Shown: positions 1 to 10,214, numbered from the stretch's first letter. The stretch: DNA of 64,000 nucleotides from CAVPGP01 sp963704025 (GCA_963704025.1 CAVPGP010000001.1:1-64000); one strand, 5' to 3'. The notes: generated from the sequence alone by a model not told the origin. Made by a program: numbers and translations.

Positions 1-33
1 CACCCGCGGCGGCCGCCCCGACCCAAAGCAGAG

Positions 34-930
34 GTGAAGGTGGAGGTCGCCGCCGGCATCCACCGCATCGAGTCGAGCCTCGGCGTTCGCTTCATGGCCC
101 AGTACGTGCTCGCGGGCGACGCCTGCACGCTCCTGCTCGACACCGGCATGCCGTACACGCCGGCGGACGCCTTGAAGCCGTATCTGGAATCGATGGGCCT
201 CGGGCTCGAGGCCATCGACGACGTCCTGATCAGCCATGCCGATCTCGATCACTCGGGTGGAGACCGCGCGCTCCGCGATCTCCACCCCGGCGCGCGTTTC
301 TCCTGTCACGAGCTCGATCGGCGTTGGATCGAGTCCAACGCCGCGATGGTGGCGGAGAACTACCTTTGGCACGAGCCCTACGGCTTTGACGAGCCCGACG
401 AGGAAGGACGAGCCGAGCTGAAGGCGATGTGCGGCGGCGATGCTCCGATCGACGAAGGGCTGCGGGGCGGTGAGACGATCCGGCTCGGCGACCAGTGGCG
501 GATCGAGGTTCTGCACCTCCCCGGCCACACGCTCGGCCACATCGGCCTATGGGATCCGCGCAGCCGTGCCGCGATCGTGATCGACGCAGTACTCGAGCGC
601 GGCATCTACGCGGACGATGGACGGCTTCTGATCCCCGGCCGCGTCTACGACGTCGCCGCCTACCGGAACTCGATCCGGCGCATCCGGGCGCTCGAGCCCG
701 ACCTGCTCCTCACTGCCCACTACCCGATCATGGATGCAGAGGCCGCCCGCGAGTTCCTCGATCGCTCTCTCGACTTCACGTACGAGCTCGAGCAGGCCGT
801 CAGGGAGGAGATCGCCGCCGGAACGACCGGCCTCTGGCCGCTGACGCTGAAGATGAACGAGCGTTTCGGGCCGTACCCCGAGTTCATGAACGAGCTGGGT
901 GCGACCGTTCGGTCGGTTGCAGCGCTCTGA
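34..930 (+). CDS. MBL-fold metallo-hydrolase
   Basis: A 298-residue metallo-beta-lactamase-fold hydrolase, probably cytoplasmic because no signal peptide is visible. The metal-binding signature appears as SHADLDHSGG near residue 66, a variant of HxHxDH in which the second His is replaced by Asp. A later His lies in LPGHTLGH and another in TAHYP, consistent with a binuclear metal site. The fold covers lactonases, glyoxalase II-like thioesterases and others, so the substrate is not known. The GTG start follows a GAGG purine run. The stop directly abuts the stop of the convergent ABC ATPase gene, so there is no shared operon. Confidence 0.8.
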   Translation: MKVEVAAGIHRIESSLGVRFMAQYVLAGDACTLLLDTGMPYTPADALKPYLESMGLGLEAIDDVLISHADLDHSGGDRALRDLHPGARFSCHELDRRWIESNAAMVAENYLWHEPYGFDEPDEEGRAELKAMCGGDAPIDEGLRGGETIRLGDQWRIEVLHLPGHTLGHIGLWDPRSRAAIVIDAVLERGIYADDGRLLIPGRVYDVAAYRNSIRRIRALEPDLLLTAHYPIMDAEAAREFLDRSLDFTYELEQAVREEIAAGTTGLWPLTLKMNERFGPYPEFMNELGATVRSVAAL

Positions 931-1730
<800 letters not shown>

Positions 1731-1734
<4 letters not shown>

Positions 1735-2759
1735 GCAGTGCCCCCCAGCCGTCCCGATTGCCGGATTCGCTCGAGGGTCACGTTGAACGACATCGAGGCA
1801 ATGATGGCAACACCGAGGACGAGGTCGAACGTGTAGGCACTGATCCCCTGCAGCGTGAAGCCGAGGTTCAGCACGGCAAGAACGAGCACGCCGAGCGCGG
1901 CACCGATGATGGTGCCTGATCCACCGAACAGGGAGGTGCCGCCGATCACGGCCGCGGCGACGGCATAGAACATCAGCGGTGTACCGCCCTGCAGGGCCTG
2001 GATGGAGGTGATCCGCACCGACTCGAGGATGCCGGCGAGAGCGGCCAGCGTGCTGCACAGGACGAAGTTTCCCACCTTGATCCCCTTGACATTGACGCCG
2101 CTCTCGCTCGCTCCGATCAGGTTGCCGCCGGTAGCAACGGTGTGGAGCCCCCAGCGCGTTCGGTTGAGCAGGATCGTCATCATGATGATCACACCAAGCG
2201 CCCAGTACACCGTCGCGTAGGGGGAGCCGCCGAAGATCTTGAAGAACTCATGGCCGCCCGGGGTCTCCACGGGAAATGCACCCGAGATGATCAGCGTCAA
2301 CCCGTTCAAGAGGAAGATCATCCCGAGTGTCGTGATGAAGGAGGGCACGCCGACGCCGACCGTGATCACTCCGTTGACGAGTCCGACGAGCGAGCCGGAC
2401 AGCAGGCCGACGATCACAGCGAGCCAGATCGGCAGACCCCAGCTGTGATTCGCGAAATAGAAGATCCAGGTGGAGAACGCGTAGACGTTCCCGGCTGAGA
2501 GGTCGATCTCACCACAGATCAGGAGCATCACCTCGCCTGCCGCGATAATCGCGATCGGCGCCGAGAACTCAGCGATGACCTGTGCGTTTTCGCGTCCGAA
2601 GAAGGCGTCCGTCCGCACGGAGAAGTAGACGACGAGAACAAGCAGGACGACTCCGATGCTCGCCTCGCGGCGGCGGACGAACGCACCCGCAACGCGCCAG
2701 CCGAGGCTGGCGCGTTGCGGTGGTTCAGGAGGCCTCGGCGCTGTCGCGGCCTCGGTCAC
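1731..2759 (-). CDS. Sugar ABC transporter permease (RbsC/AraH family)
   Basis: A 342-residue integral membrane permease of the carbohydrate uptake transporter-2 family, with about ten hydrophobic segments. It contains the family-typical stretch AAGEVMLLICGEIDLSAG in the third membrane region and GGTSLFGGSG near the C-terminus. GTG start three bases after the binding-protein stop codon. It forms the channel for the adjacent ATPase and binding protein. Sugar specificity cannot be read from the permease. Confidence 0.9.
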
Positions 2760-2762
2760 GTT

Positions 2763-3881
2763 TTACGAGACGGGGTACTTCTGGGCGCTGGAGCTGCCCT
2801 CGTAGCGCGTCTTCGTCGTCAGGTACGGCTTCACGTTCGCCTTCGTGACGAAGAGGATGCCCGTGTTCGTGTCGGACGGCGCCACGAGCCCGGACGAGTA
2901 CCTGTAAAAGAACAGCTGCAGGACAGGCAGCCAGCCCTGCAGGTACGGCTGCTGGTCGATCGTGAAGTCCAGCTGGTTCGACCCGATCAGCTTCAGGGTC
3001 GTCGGCGTGAGGTCGTAGCCGCCGGCCTTCATCCCCTTCTGCCTCAGCTTGTACTTCGCGACGGTCTGCCCGACAGCCTGGGTCGAGCCGGCATCGACGG
3101 CGAACATCCCCTTCAGGCTCTTGTGCCCGAGGTAGTAGGAGTCGATCTTCGCGATCTCGTCGGGCAGGAGGGCGCCGGTGGCGACAGCCGTCGTCTTGAT
3201 CTTGCCCGCGCCGAACTTCTTGATCGCCGCGGTGGCCCCGTCGATCCGCGGCTGGATGTTCAACTGTCCGGGGGTGGCGATGAACAGCGCGACGTCGCCG
3301 CTGCCGACGAGGTTGACGATCCGCTGGCCCATTGCGTAGCCGGACGCATACAGATCCTGGCCGATGTACGCGAGCCGGCCGTTTGGGTTACCCGCAGGCA
3401 CGTCGGCGTTGTAGGCGAGCACGGGAATGCCCTTCCCGAGTGCGTTCTGGGTCGGCGTATTGAACGCCTTCAGGTCCACGAGGCAACACGAGATTCCGGA
3501 CACCTTGGCCGTGATCGCCGAGTTGAACGCATTGACCATCTGGCTGATGTCCGACGTAGTGGAACCGGTCCACTGGTAGCTGCACCCGAGCAGCGAGCAC
3601 GCGTCCTGCGCGCCGTAGATCGTGGGCACGAAGAACGGATTCGTCGTCACGTGATTGACGAACGCGAATTTCCACTTCGGATGGGACTTGATGAAGCTCT
3701 CTGCGGCAAGCCCTTCGGCAACTGCGCCGAACGTAGGACTCGCCAGGATGGCCGAGGGGATTGACAACGCAGCTGCGCCCAGGCCTACTCTCTTCAGGAG
3801 CCGTCTGCGGTCGAGAACGAGTTCACGCTTCTCGTCGGCATCCATGCCGCTTGGCTCGCCCCTGACGTCTTCGAAATCCAC
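2763..3881 (-). CDS. Sugar ABC transporter substrate-binding protein
   Basis: A 372-residue periplasmic-binding-protein-like (Peripla_BP_4, RbsB/XylF type) lipid- or envelope-associated receptor. The N-terminus carries a twin-arginine-like motif (DRRRLLKRVGLGAA) followed by a hydrophobic stretch, so export by Tat is likely. GTG 3881 is chosen because a strong Shine-Dalgarno (AAGGAGGG) lies six bases upstream; an ATG at 3845 would also keep the signal. First gene of the importer operon, reading away from the araD-araB operon. That arrangement implies the bound sugar is a pentose, pentitol or a related monosaccharide. Confidence 0.88.
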   Translation of the reverse strand: MDFEDVRGEPSGMDADEKRELVLDRRRLLKRVGLGAAALSIPSAILASPTFGAVAEGLAAESFIKSHPKWKFAFVNHVTTNPFFVPTIYGAQDACSLLGCSYQWTGSTTSDISQMVNAFNSAITAKVSGISCCLVDLKAFNTPTQNALGKGIPVLAYNADVPAGNPNGRLAYIGQDLYASGYAMGQRIVNLVGSGDVALFIATPGQLNIQPRIDGATAAIKKFGAGKIKTTAVATGALLPDEIAKIDSYYLGHKSLKGMFAVDAGSTQAVGQTVAKYKLRQKGMKAGGYDLTPTTLKLIGSNQLDFTIDQQPYLQGWLPVLQLFFYRYSSGLVAPSDTNTGILFVTKANVKPYLTTKTRYEGSSSAQKYPVS

Positions 3882-3996
3882 GAGAATCCCTCCTTTTTGC
3901 CCAGCGACGACCGAACTGCGCGACCGTAACACGGTTCCGAAGCCGTGTCGACCTTCGAGCTCGAGGACGATCCGCCGGCGGTGGTCGAGGATCGGA

Positions 3997-4392
3997 TGCT
4001 CCACCGCCGAACTGGAACGACGTGCTCACGAGGCCGCTGGCCAGTCCCTGCTCCTCCGCCGCAACCCCGTTCGTGGCCGCGATGTTGAGCGGGCCGTAGG
4101 CCAGCGCAAAGCCGAAGCCGGCAAAGATGAACGTCGGGAGCATGGCTGCCGCGTAGCTCGAGTTGAGGCCAGTCGGCAGGAAGAGCAGGTAGCCGATCGC
4201 GGTCGACGCGAGGCCCGCGGTGATCAGCCGCCTGACGCCGAAGCGCATCACGAGTGGCGCGATCCTGGGTGCGAGGAGCGCAACGAGGAAGCCGCCGGGG
4301 AAGATGGCGAGACCGGTCTCGAGCGGCGACCAGCCGCGCAACTGCTGCATGTAGGCGTCGAGGAAGAGCGCGCCGCAGAGGACGAGCAGCAT
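3997..4392 (-). pseudogene. Internal fragment of an MFS (EmrB/QacA-like) transporter
   Basis: About 132 residues match the second half of 14-helix drug-type MFS proteins (RGWSPLETGLAIFPGG, and AATNGVAAEEQGLASG before a final helix). The first half of the protein and the last helices are missing. Similarity stops abruptly near position 3997, just before the promoter region of the sugar importer. It lies divergent to a truncated regulator that commonly partners such transporters. Interpreted as debris left when the sugar locus was placed here. Confidence 0.7.
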
Positions 4393-4480
4393 GCCCCAGG
4401 CACGCTTGCTAACTGCTCGGCGGCGGGATCAGGTGCCGCTACCCGTCTAGCCCTCGGCGCGTCCGCCATACTCGACACTG

Positions 4481-4738
4481 ATGGCAACTCCAGAGACCAT
4501 CACGGAGACGGCGTCGACCATTGGCCTGTCGCCGCTGAGCGGTGACGAAGTGCGCCGTCGGGAACTCGGCGCGTTCCTTCGCAGCCGTCGCGAGCGCATT
4601 CGGCCCGAGCAGGTCGGGCTTCGTCCGCTGAGGCGCCGGCGCACTCCTGGGCTTCGCGGGGAGGAGGTAGCCCAACTCGCGGGTCTCGGCGTCACCTGGT
4701 ACACGTGGCTCACCTACCACCGAAACGACGGGTTGTAG
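4481..4738 (+). pseudogene. Truncated XRE/MmyB-like transcriptional regulator
   Basis: The N-terminal half of a helix-turn-helix regulator: RRRELGAFLRSRRERI followed by RRRTPGLRGEEVAQLAGLGVTWYTWL (split here) is the characteristic start of MmyB-like regulators. The intact family has about 280 residues; here the match ends after WYTWL and the frame closes seven codons later, right before araD. It is paired head-to-head with the MFS fragment. Not expected to be functional. Confidence 0.72.
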
Positions 4739-4744
4739 CGCGCG

Positions 4745-5452
4745 ATGGCCGACCATGGCGAACTGCAGGAGCGGGTGTTCCAGGGGAACCGCGAGCTCGT
4801 CCGCGCGGGGCTCGTCGTCCTCACATTCGGGAACGTGAGCGGCGTCGACCACAGCGAAAACGTGCTCGCGATCAAGCCGAGCGGCGTCCCGTACGAGGAG
4901 CTGCGGCCGGAGGCGATCGTCGTCGTCGACCTCGAAACGGGCGATGTGATGGCGGGCGACCAGCGGCCGTCCTCAGACACGCCCACGCATGCCGTCCTCT
5001 ACCGCCGCTTCGAAGGGCTCGGCGGCATCGTGCACACGCACTCCCGGTTCGCAACCGCGTGGGCGCAGGCGGGGCGCGAGCTTCCCTGCTTCGGCACGAC
5101 CCACGCCGACCACTTCCGCGGGCCGGTGCCGGTGACCCGCACGCTGGCAGCGGCCGAGATCCACGGCGACTACGAGCAGCGAACCGGCGACGTGATCGTC
5201 GAGACGCTCGAGAGCCTAGGGCTCGATCCGCTCGAGACTCCGGCGGCCCTCGTCGCATCCCACGGGCCGTTCGCCTGGGGTGTTGACGTCAAGCAGGCGG
5301 TCGAGAACGCGACCGCGCTCGAGACCGTGGCCGAGCTCGCTCTGTACACGCTCGTCCTGAAGGCAGAGGCGTCGGCGCTCGACGACGATCTCCTCGAGCG
5401 GCACTTCTCGCGGAAGCACGGGCCAGGCGCCTACTACGGGCAGCCCCGATGA
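4745..5452 (+). CDS. araD: L-ribulose-5-phosphate 4-epimerase
   Basis: A 235-residue class II aldolase-fold enzyme that converts L-ribulose 5-phosphate to D-xylulose 5-phosphate using a zinc ion. Visible residues match the E. coli enzyme: Asp78 in SSDTPTH, His97 and His99 in VHTHS, Asp122 in THADHFRG and His173 in SHGPFAWG. Length equals that of E. coli AraD (231). First gene of an operon; its stop overlaps the start of the dehydrogenase by four bases. Related fuculose-phosphate aldolases share the fold, but the THADHFRG block is 4-epimerase-like and araB follows. Confidence 0.9.
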   Translation: MADHGELQERVFQGNRELVRAGLVVLTFGNVSGVDHSENVLAIKPSGVPYEELRPEAIVVVDLETGDVMAGDQRPSSDTPTHAVLYRRFEGLGGIVHTHSRFATAWAQAGRELPCFGTTHADHFRGPVPVTRTLAAAEIHGDYEQRTGDVIVETLESLGLDPLETPAALVASHGPFAWGVDVKQAVENATALETVAELALYTLVLKAEASALDDDLLERHFSRKHGPGAYYGQPR

Positions 5453-6465
5453 TCGCGCTGCGCCTCCACGACAAGGGCGATCTGCGGCTCCACGAGGAGC
5501 CGGTGCCGACGCCGGGCGACGACGAGGTGCTGGTACGCGTCACCGCCGTCGGGCTCTGCGGCTCCGACCTGCACTGGTTCAACGAAGGCGCCATCGGCGA
5601 TGTCGGTCTAGCCCAGCCGCTCGTCCTCGGTCACGAGTTCGTCGGCGTCATCGAAACGGGAGAGCGGACGGACGAGCGGGTTGCCCTCGACCCGGCGATC
5701 CCGTGCGGCAGGTGCGGCCCGTGCATCGCCGGCGACGAGAACCTCTGTGTCGCGTGCCGGTTCGCCGGCAACTCGATCGACGGTGCGTTGCGCTCGCAAC
5801 TGGCCTGGCCGGGACGCCTCGCCCATCGCCTGCCCGACTCGCTTCCCGACGCAGAGGCGTCGCTGCTCGAGCCACTCGGAGTCGCACTGCACGCGCTCGA
5901 CCTCGGCCGCGTGCAAGCGGGGATGACGGCGGGCCTGTACGGCTGCGGCCCGATCGGTCTCCTGCTCGTCCAACTGCTTCGGCGTGCGGGCGTGGACGTG
6001 CTCGTGGCAACCGATCCGCTCCCGCACCGCATCGTCGCCGCGCTGGCGCTCGGTGCGACCGTGGCCGTGGAGACGCGGCGGGCCGGGGCGGAGATCCTGC
6101 CTTCGTCGGCCGCACGTGGCGTCGACGTCGCCTTCGAGGTGGCCGGCGAGGACGACGCGATCGCGACTGCAATCGACACGCTGCGACCGGGCGGCCGACT
6201 TGTTCTCGTGGGCATTCCGACGGAAGACCGCTCGAGCTTCACCGCGTCGACCGCGCGCCGCAAGGGACTCACGATCTCCCTCTGCCGCCGGATGAAGGCG
6301 AGCGACCTTCCGCGTGCGATCGAGCTCGCGGAGCAGGGCCACATCGAGTTGAGCTCACTCGTCAGCGAGCGGTATCCGCTGACCAACGGATCCGAGGCGT
6401 TCGCCAGCCTGAGCGAGCGGCGCGCCTTGAAGGTCGTCGTCGAGCCGCAGCGGGGAGCCGCATGA
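5449..6465 (+). CDS. Zinc-dependent polyol/alcohol dehydrogenase (MDR family)
   Basis: A 338-residue medium-chain dehydrogenase resembling sorbitol, L-idonate and L-threonine dehydrogenases. The catalytic zinc region is GLCGSDLHWF with GHEFVG; the structural zinc motif Cys-x2-Cys-x2-Cys-x7-Cys is intact (CGRCGPC then C). A nucleotide-binding glycine motif GCGPIG is at about residue 165. It sits between araD and araB with ATGA overlaps on both sides, so it acts in the same pathway. By context it could oxidise a pentitol or arabinose-derived polyol to a ketose that AraB phosphorylates. The exact substrate is inference. Confidence 0.82.
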   Translation: MIALRLHDKGDLRLHEEPVPTPGDDEVLVRVTAVGLCGSDLHWFNEGAIGDVGLAQPLVLGHEFVGVIETGERTDERVALDPAIPCGRCGPCIAGDENLCVACRFAGNSIDGALRSQLAWPGRLAHRLPDSLPDAEASLLEPLGVALHALDLGRVQAGMTAGLYGCGPIGLLLVQLLRRAGVDVLVATDPLPHRIVAALALGATVAVETRRAGAEILPSSAARGVDVAFEVAGEDDAIATAIDTLRPGGRLVLVGIPTEDRSSFTASTARRKGLTISLCRRMKASDLPRAIELAEQGHIELSSLVSERYPLTNGSEAFASLSERRALKVVVEPQRGAA

Positions 6466-8159
6466 CGGCCGGTGCGTACGTGATCGGCGTCGACTTCGGC
6501 ACCGCGTCGGGGCGGGCCGTCCTGGTCGACTGCGCGGACGGGCGTGAGCTCGCAACCGCCTCGTATCCGTACGCCAACGGCATCATCGACGAACGGCTGC
6601 CGAAGCCGCACGATCACGTTCGGCTGGAACCGGACTGGGCGTTGCAGGACCCCGAGGACTACCTGCGGACGTTCGAGCACGCCGTTCCTCGGGTTCTTGC
6701 CGAGTCCGGCATCGACGCGGATCAGGTGATCGGGATCGGGATCGACTTCACCTCGTGCACGATGCTGCCGACGACCGCCGAGGGCACGCCGTTGTGCCTG
6801 CTCGAGGAGTTGCGGAGCGAGCCGCACGCGTGGGTGAAGCTCTGGAAGCACCACGCCGCCCAGCCGGAAGCCGATCGCATCAACGCCGTCGCGGCAGAGC
6901 GCGGGGAGCGGTGGCTCCCTCGCTACGGCGGCAAGATCTCCTCCGAGTGGTTCTTCGCGAAAGCGCTGCAGATCCTCGACGAGGCGCCTGAGCTCTACGA
7001 CCGCGCGGAGCGGCTGATCGAGGCCGCAGACTGGGTCGTCTGGCAGCTCACAGGGACGGAGACTCGTAACAGCTGCACCGCCGGCTACAAGGCCCTGTGG
7101 TCGAAGCGGGATGGGTTCCCCGACAGCGCCTACTTCGCCGCGCTCGACCCGCGCTTCGAGGACGTCGTCGACGAGAAGATGTCGCGCACCCTGCTGCCGC
7201 TCGGCAGCAGAGCGGGCCTTCTGACCGAACGAGCGGCGGCGTTGACCGGCCTCCCCCCCGGCACGCCGGTGGCGGTTGCCAACGTCGACGCACACGTCTC
7301 GGCTCCCGCGGCGACCGTGACCGAGCCCGGCTCGATGGTCGTGATCATGGGAACGAGCAACTGCCACATCCTGCTCGGCGACGAGCTCGCGTTCGTCGAG
7401 GGCATGTGCGGCGCCGTCGAGGACGGCGTCGTTCCCGGGTTGATCGGCTACGAGGCCGGCCAGTCCGGCGTCGGCGACATCTTCGCGTGGTTCGCCGAGC
7501 ACGCCGTGCCGCCGGAGTACCACGCGGCAGCGCAGCGACAGGGCGAGGACGTGCACCGGATCCTCGAGCAGGAGGCTGCGAAGCTTCGGCCCGGCCAGAG
7601 CGGCCTCCTCGCGCTCGACTGGTGGAACGGAAACCGCTCTGTGCTCGTCGACGCCGACCTCAGCGGGCTGCTCGTCGGAATGACGCTGGCCACGAAGGCG
7701 CCCGAGATCTACCGGGCGCTGCTCGAGGCAACCGCGTTCGGCACGCGGGTGATCGTTGAAGCGTTCGAGTCGGCGGGAGTGCCGGTCACGAGGATCGTCG
7801 CCTGCGGCGGCCTGCCCGAGCGGAACGAGCTCCTGATGCAGATCTACGCCGACGTGACCGGCCGCACGTTCTCGGTGGCAGCTTCCGCGCAAACGCCTGC
7901 GCTGGGGGCGGCGATGTCCGCAGCGGTGGCGGCCGGCGCGGAGGCCGGCGGCTACGACTCGATCGCCGAAGCGTCGCGCCGGATGGCGCAGCTGAGCGAG
8001 CAGGTCTACGAGCCGATCGACGCGCATCATGCCGTCTACAGCGACCTCTACGGCCACTACGTCCACCTGCACGACCTCTTCGGTCGTGACGGCGAGGGCG
8101 TGATGAAGAGCCTGAAGCGGATCCGTGATCGCACGGGAGAGGAGGTGCGGATGAAGTAG
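6462..8159 (+). CDS. araB: Ribulokinase
   Basis: A 565-residue FGGY-family sugar kinase, the length of E. coli AraB (566). The N-terminal phosphate motif GVDFGTASGRAV is present, with KLWKHHAAQ and GGKISSEWF, sequences characteristic of ribulokinases rather than xylulokinases. The second domain has VIMGTSNCH and ACGGLPERN. It phosphorylates L-ribulose (and related 2-ketopentoses) with ATP. The ATG at 6462 overlaps the dehydrogenase stop. The frame is open far upstream but that part is out-of-frame sequence of the dehydrogenase gene. Confidence 0.92.
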   Translation: MTAGAYVIGVDFGTASGRAVLVDCADGRELATASYPYANGIIDERLPKPHDHVRLEPDWALQDPEDYLRTFEHAVPRVLAESGIDADQVIGIGIDFTSCTMLPTTAEGTPLCLLEELRSEPHAWVKLWKHHAAQPEADRINAVAAERGERWLPRYGGKISSEWFFAKALQILDEAPELYDRAERLIEAADWVVWQLTGTETRNSCTAGYKALWSKRDGFPDSAYFAALDPRFEDVVDEKMSRTLLPLGSRAGLLTERAAALTGLPPGTPVAVANVDAHVSAPAATVTEPGSMVVIMGTSNCHILLGDELAFVEGMCGAVEDGVVPGLIGYEAGQSGVGDIFAWFAEHAVPPEYHAAAQRQGEDVHRILEQEAAKLRPGQSGLLALDWWNGNRSVLVDADLSGLLVGMTLATKAPEIYRALLEATAFGTRVIVEAFESAGVPVTRIVACGGLPERNELLMQIYADVTGRTFSVAASAQTPALGAAMSAAVAAGAEAGGYDSIAEASRRMAQLSEQVYEPIDAHHAVYSDLYGHYVHLHDLFGRDGEGVMKSLKRIRDRTGEEVRMK

Positions 8160-8242
8160 CGCGTCTCGGACGACTCACGCCGGCCCACGCGGGCCGAAAT
8201 CTGCGGCTAATCGGAGAAAACCGAGATCGGGGAGGACACGTA

Positions 8243-9424
8243 ATGAGCAGATCGCTCCGCAGAATGGCACTCGCCGGCCTGGCAGTGCTTCTCGTCGCCG
8301 CCGTCGGGTTCGCCGGCGCGCTTGCGTCGAACAACACGCACAACCCCGGGTCGCCGTCGGTCAAGAAGGAGCCGTTCGGATCCGTCGGTGGCAAGGCCGT
8401 CGACATCTACACGCTGACGAACTCCAACGGCATGGAGGTCAAGATCCTCACCTACGGCGGAATCATCCAGTCGGTGAAGGTGCCGGACCGCCGCAGGCAC
8501 TTCGAGAACGTCACGCTGGGCTTCGACAACCTCACGGACTACGTCGAACGGAGTCCGTACTTCGGGTGCATCACGGGCCGGTACGCGAACCGGATCGCAC
8601 TCGGCAAGTTCACGCTCGACGGCGTCCCCTACCAGCTCCCGATCAACAACCCGCCGAACTCGCTCCACGGCGGAACCGTTGGCTTCGACAAGCACGTCTG
8701 GGCTGCGACGGTGATCCAGAACCGCGACGGCGTCGGCCTCAAGCTCACGGATACGAGCCCGAACGGAGACCAGGGCTACCCGGGCACGCTCAAGTCCGAG
8801 GTCGTCTACTTCCTCACAGACCGGGACCAGATCCGGATGGACTACCGGGCGACGACCGACAAGGCGACGATCGTCAACCTGACGAACCACGCCTACTGGA
8901 ACCTCCAAGGCGAGGGCTCCGGATCGATCGAAGACCACATCCTGGAGCTCAACGCGTCCCACTACACGCCGGTGGATCCGACGTTGATCCCGACCGGCGC
9001 AATCGATCCGGTCGCCGGCACGCCGATGGACTTCACCCGGCCGACCGCGATCGGAGACAGGATCCGCGATGGCTTCGAGCAGCTCGTGATCGGCCGCGGT
9101 TACGACCACAACTGGGTTCTCGACCGGCAAAGCCCGAACGACACGTCGATGATCCGTGCGGCGCGCGTCCGGGAGCCTGACAGCGGGCGAGTCCTCGAGA
9201 TCTTCACGACCGAGCCCGGGATCCAGTTCTACTCGGGGAACTTCCTCGACGGGACTCTCGTCGGGACGAGTGGCCGGATGTACAGGCAAGGCGACGGGTT
9301 CGCGCTGGAGACCCAGCACTACCCCGACTCGCCGAACAAGCCGAACTTCCCCTCGACCGTCCTTCGCCCCGGGCAGGTCTACAAGACCAGCACGATCTAC
9401 CAGTTCTCGACCTCCCACCACTAG
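8243..9424 (+). CDS. galM: Exported aldose 1-epimerase (mutarotase)
   Basis: A 393-residue galactose-mutarotase-family protein that interconverts alpha and beta anomers of free aldoses. Residues of the active site are visible: Arg in GRYANRIA, His in SLHGG, His in TNHAYWNL and Glu in TTEPGIQFY. Unlike cytoplasmic GalM it begins with a basic then hydrophobic leader (to about residue 29, ALAS), so it is predicted to be secreted. That fits a role ahead of sugar import. GGGGAGGA ribosome site upstream. Last gene of the araD operon, after an 83-base gap that may hold its own promoter. Confidence 0.88.
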   Translation: MSRSLRRMALAGLAVLLVAAVGFAGALASNNTHNPGSPSVKKEPFGSVGGKAVDIYTLTNSNGMEVKILTYGGIIQSVKVPDRRRHFENVTLGFDNLTDYVERSPYFGCITGRYANRIALGKFTLDGVPYQLPINNPPNSLHGGTVGFDKHVWAATVIQNRDGVGLKLTDTSPNGDQGYPGTLKSEVVYFLTDRDQIRMDYRATTDKATIVNLTNHAYWNLQGEGSGSIEDHILELNASHYTPVDPTLIPTGAIDPVAGTPMDFTRPTAIGDRIRDGFEQLVIGRGYDHNWVLDRQSPNDTSMIRAARVREPDSGRVLEIFTTEPGIQFYSGNFLDGTLVGTSGRMYRQGDGFALETQHYPDSPNKPNFPSTVLRPGQVYKTSTIYQFSTSHH

Positions 9425-9432
9425 CACCTCGA

Positions 9433-9474
9433 GCCGCCCCGCCCCCCGCGACGGTTCGCGGTGGGGCGGGGCCG
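9433..9474 (+). terminator. Probable terminator after galM
   Basis: A GC-rich inverted repeat (GCCCCGCCCC paired with GGGGCGGGGC around a short loop) begins nine bases after the galM stop. It lacks a strong T-tract, as is common in high-GC actinomycetes. It would end transcripts of the araD-galM operon. Confidence 0.55.
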
Positions 9475-9499
9475 CTCCAGCAAGAGAAGGAGCGATGCC

Positions 9500-9748
9500 G
9501 TGCGACTCGTCTTCGGAACGCTGGACCTACCCCATACCTCGCTTGCACCCCGAGTTCTCGACCGGTTCTACGCCGTCGGAGGGCGGGCACTCGACGTCGC
9601 CAAACGTCTACCGCGACGGCGAGTCGGAGCAGGCCGTCGGCAAATGGCTCCATGCCCGGAACTCGCCGGACGGCATCGTCGTGTACGCGAAGGGCTGCCA
9701 CCCGCCGAACTGCCGTCCGGAGTTCGTCTCCTCCGAGCTGGACGGCGG
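9500..9748 (+). pseudogene. Aldo/keto reductase N-terminal fragment, frameshifted
   Basis: The GTG at 9500, after an AAGGAG site, starts VRLVFGTLDLP and continues to LDRFYAVGGRALDVA, typical of the first strand and helix of aldo/keto reductases. An extra A near 9600 shifts the frame; the match then goes on one frame later as NVYRDGESEQAVGKWL, then VVYAKGCHPP and FVSSELD. These are the strand containing the catalytic-region Tyr and the following helix. After SSELD the sequence switches to an unrelated domain. About two thirds of the expected protein is missing. Confidence 0.7.
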
Positions 9749-10058
9749 CCGCCCCCGAAAGCCCACCGTCGACGAGGCTCGTTCTGAGGCGCTCGAGCGG
9801 CTCGTGCCGAAGGCGATTCGCGTGCTGGAGGAACATCTCGACTCCGGCCGGGCAGACGCCTGGCTCCCAGCGCTGCGGGTCCTTGAGCACGGATGGGGCA
9901 AACCCCCCGAGCAGATCGAGTCCGAGCCGGCTGTTGAGGACGGGGACTTGAACCTCGAGAAGATGTCGACTGCTGAGCTCGAGGCGTTTGTGCGCGAGCG
10001 GCGGTCGGAGCGTGCTAGCGCGGACGTGCTAGCGCTGGTGGGTAGCGCCGAGCGCTAG
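9749..10058 (+). pseudogene. Phage-type small-terminase-associated domain, copy 1
   Basis: About 100 residues joined in frame to the reductase fragment. Landmarks are ALRVLEHGWGKPPEQIE and LNLEKMSTAELEAFVRE, a pattern seen in short phage and prophage proteins encoded near small terminase subunits (family recognised by feel, not by search). It has no start codon of its own near the junction, so it is probably a fused remnant. A second, more decayed copy follows at 10215. Confidence 0.5.
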
Positions 10059-10214
10059 CTAGCGCGCAAGTTGGAACCCATTGCCGCTAGCGGTCTAGAA
10101 GACCGCGCGGTACCCACTGCCGCAAGCGCCGGAGTGCCCTGATGCGCCAGTACGTGCGCCAGATGAGGGTTACTACGGGCCTGAGATCACTCGTGTGCCG
10201 TACCGAGGGAGGCG

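Noticed and set aside
5631..8072. Long minus-strand frame (813 codons) opposite the dehydrogenase and araB genes
   Set aside because: Shadow of GC-rich coding sequence; low-complexity Arg-rich product and no ribosome site.
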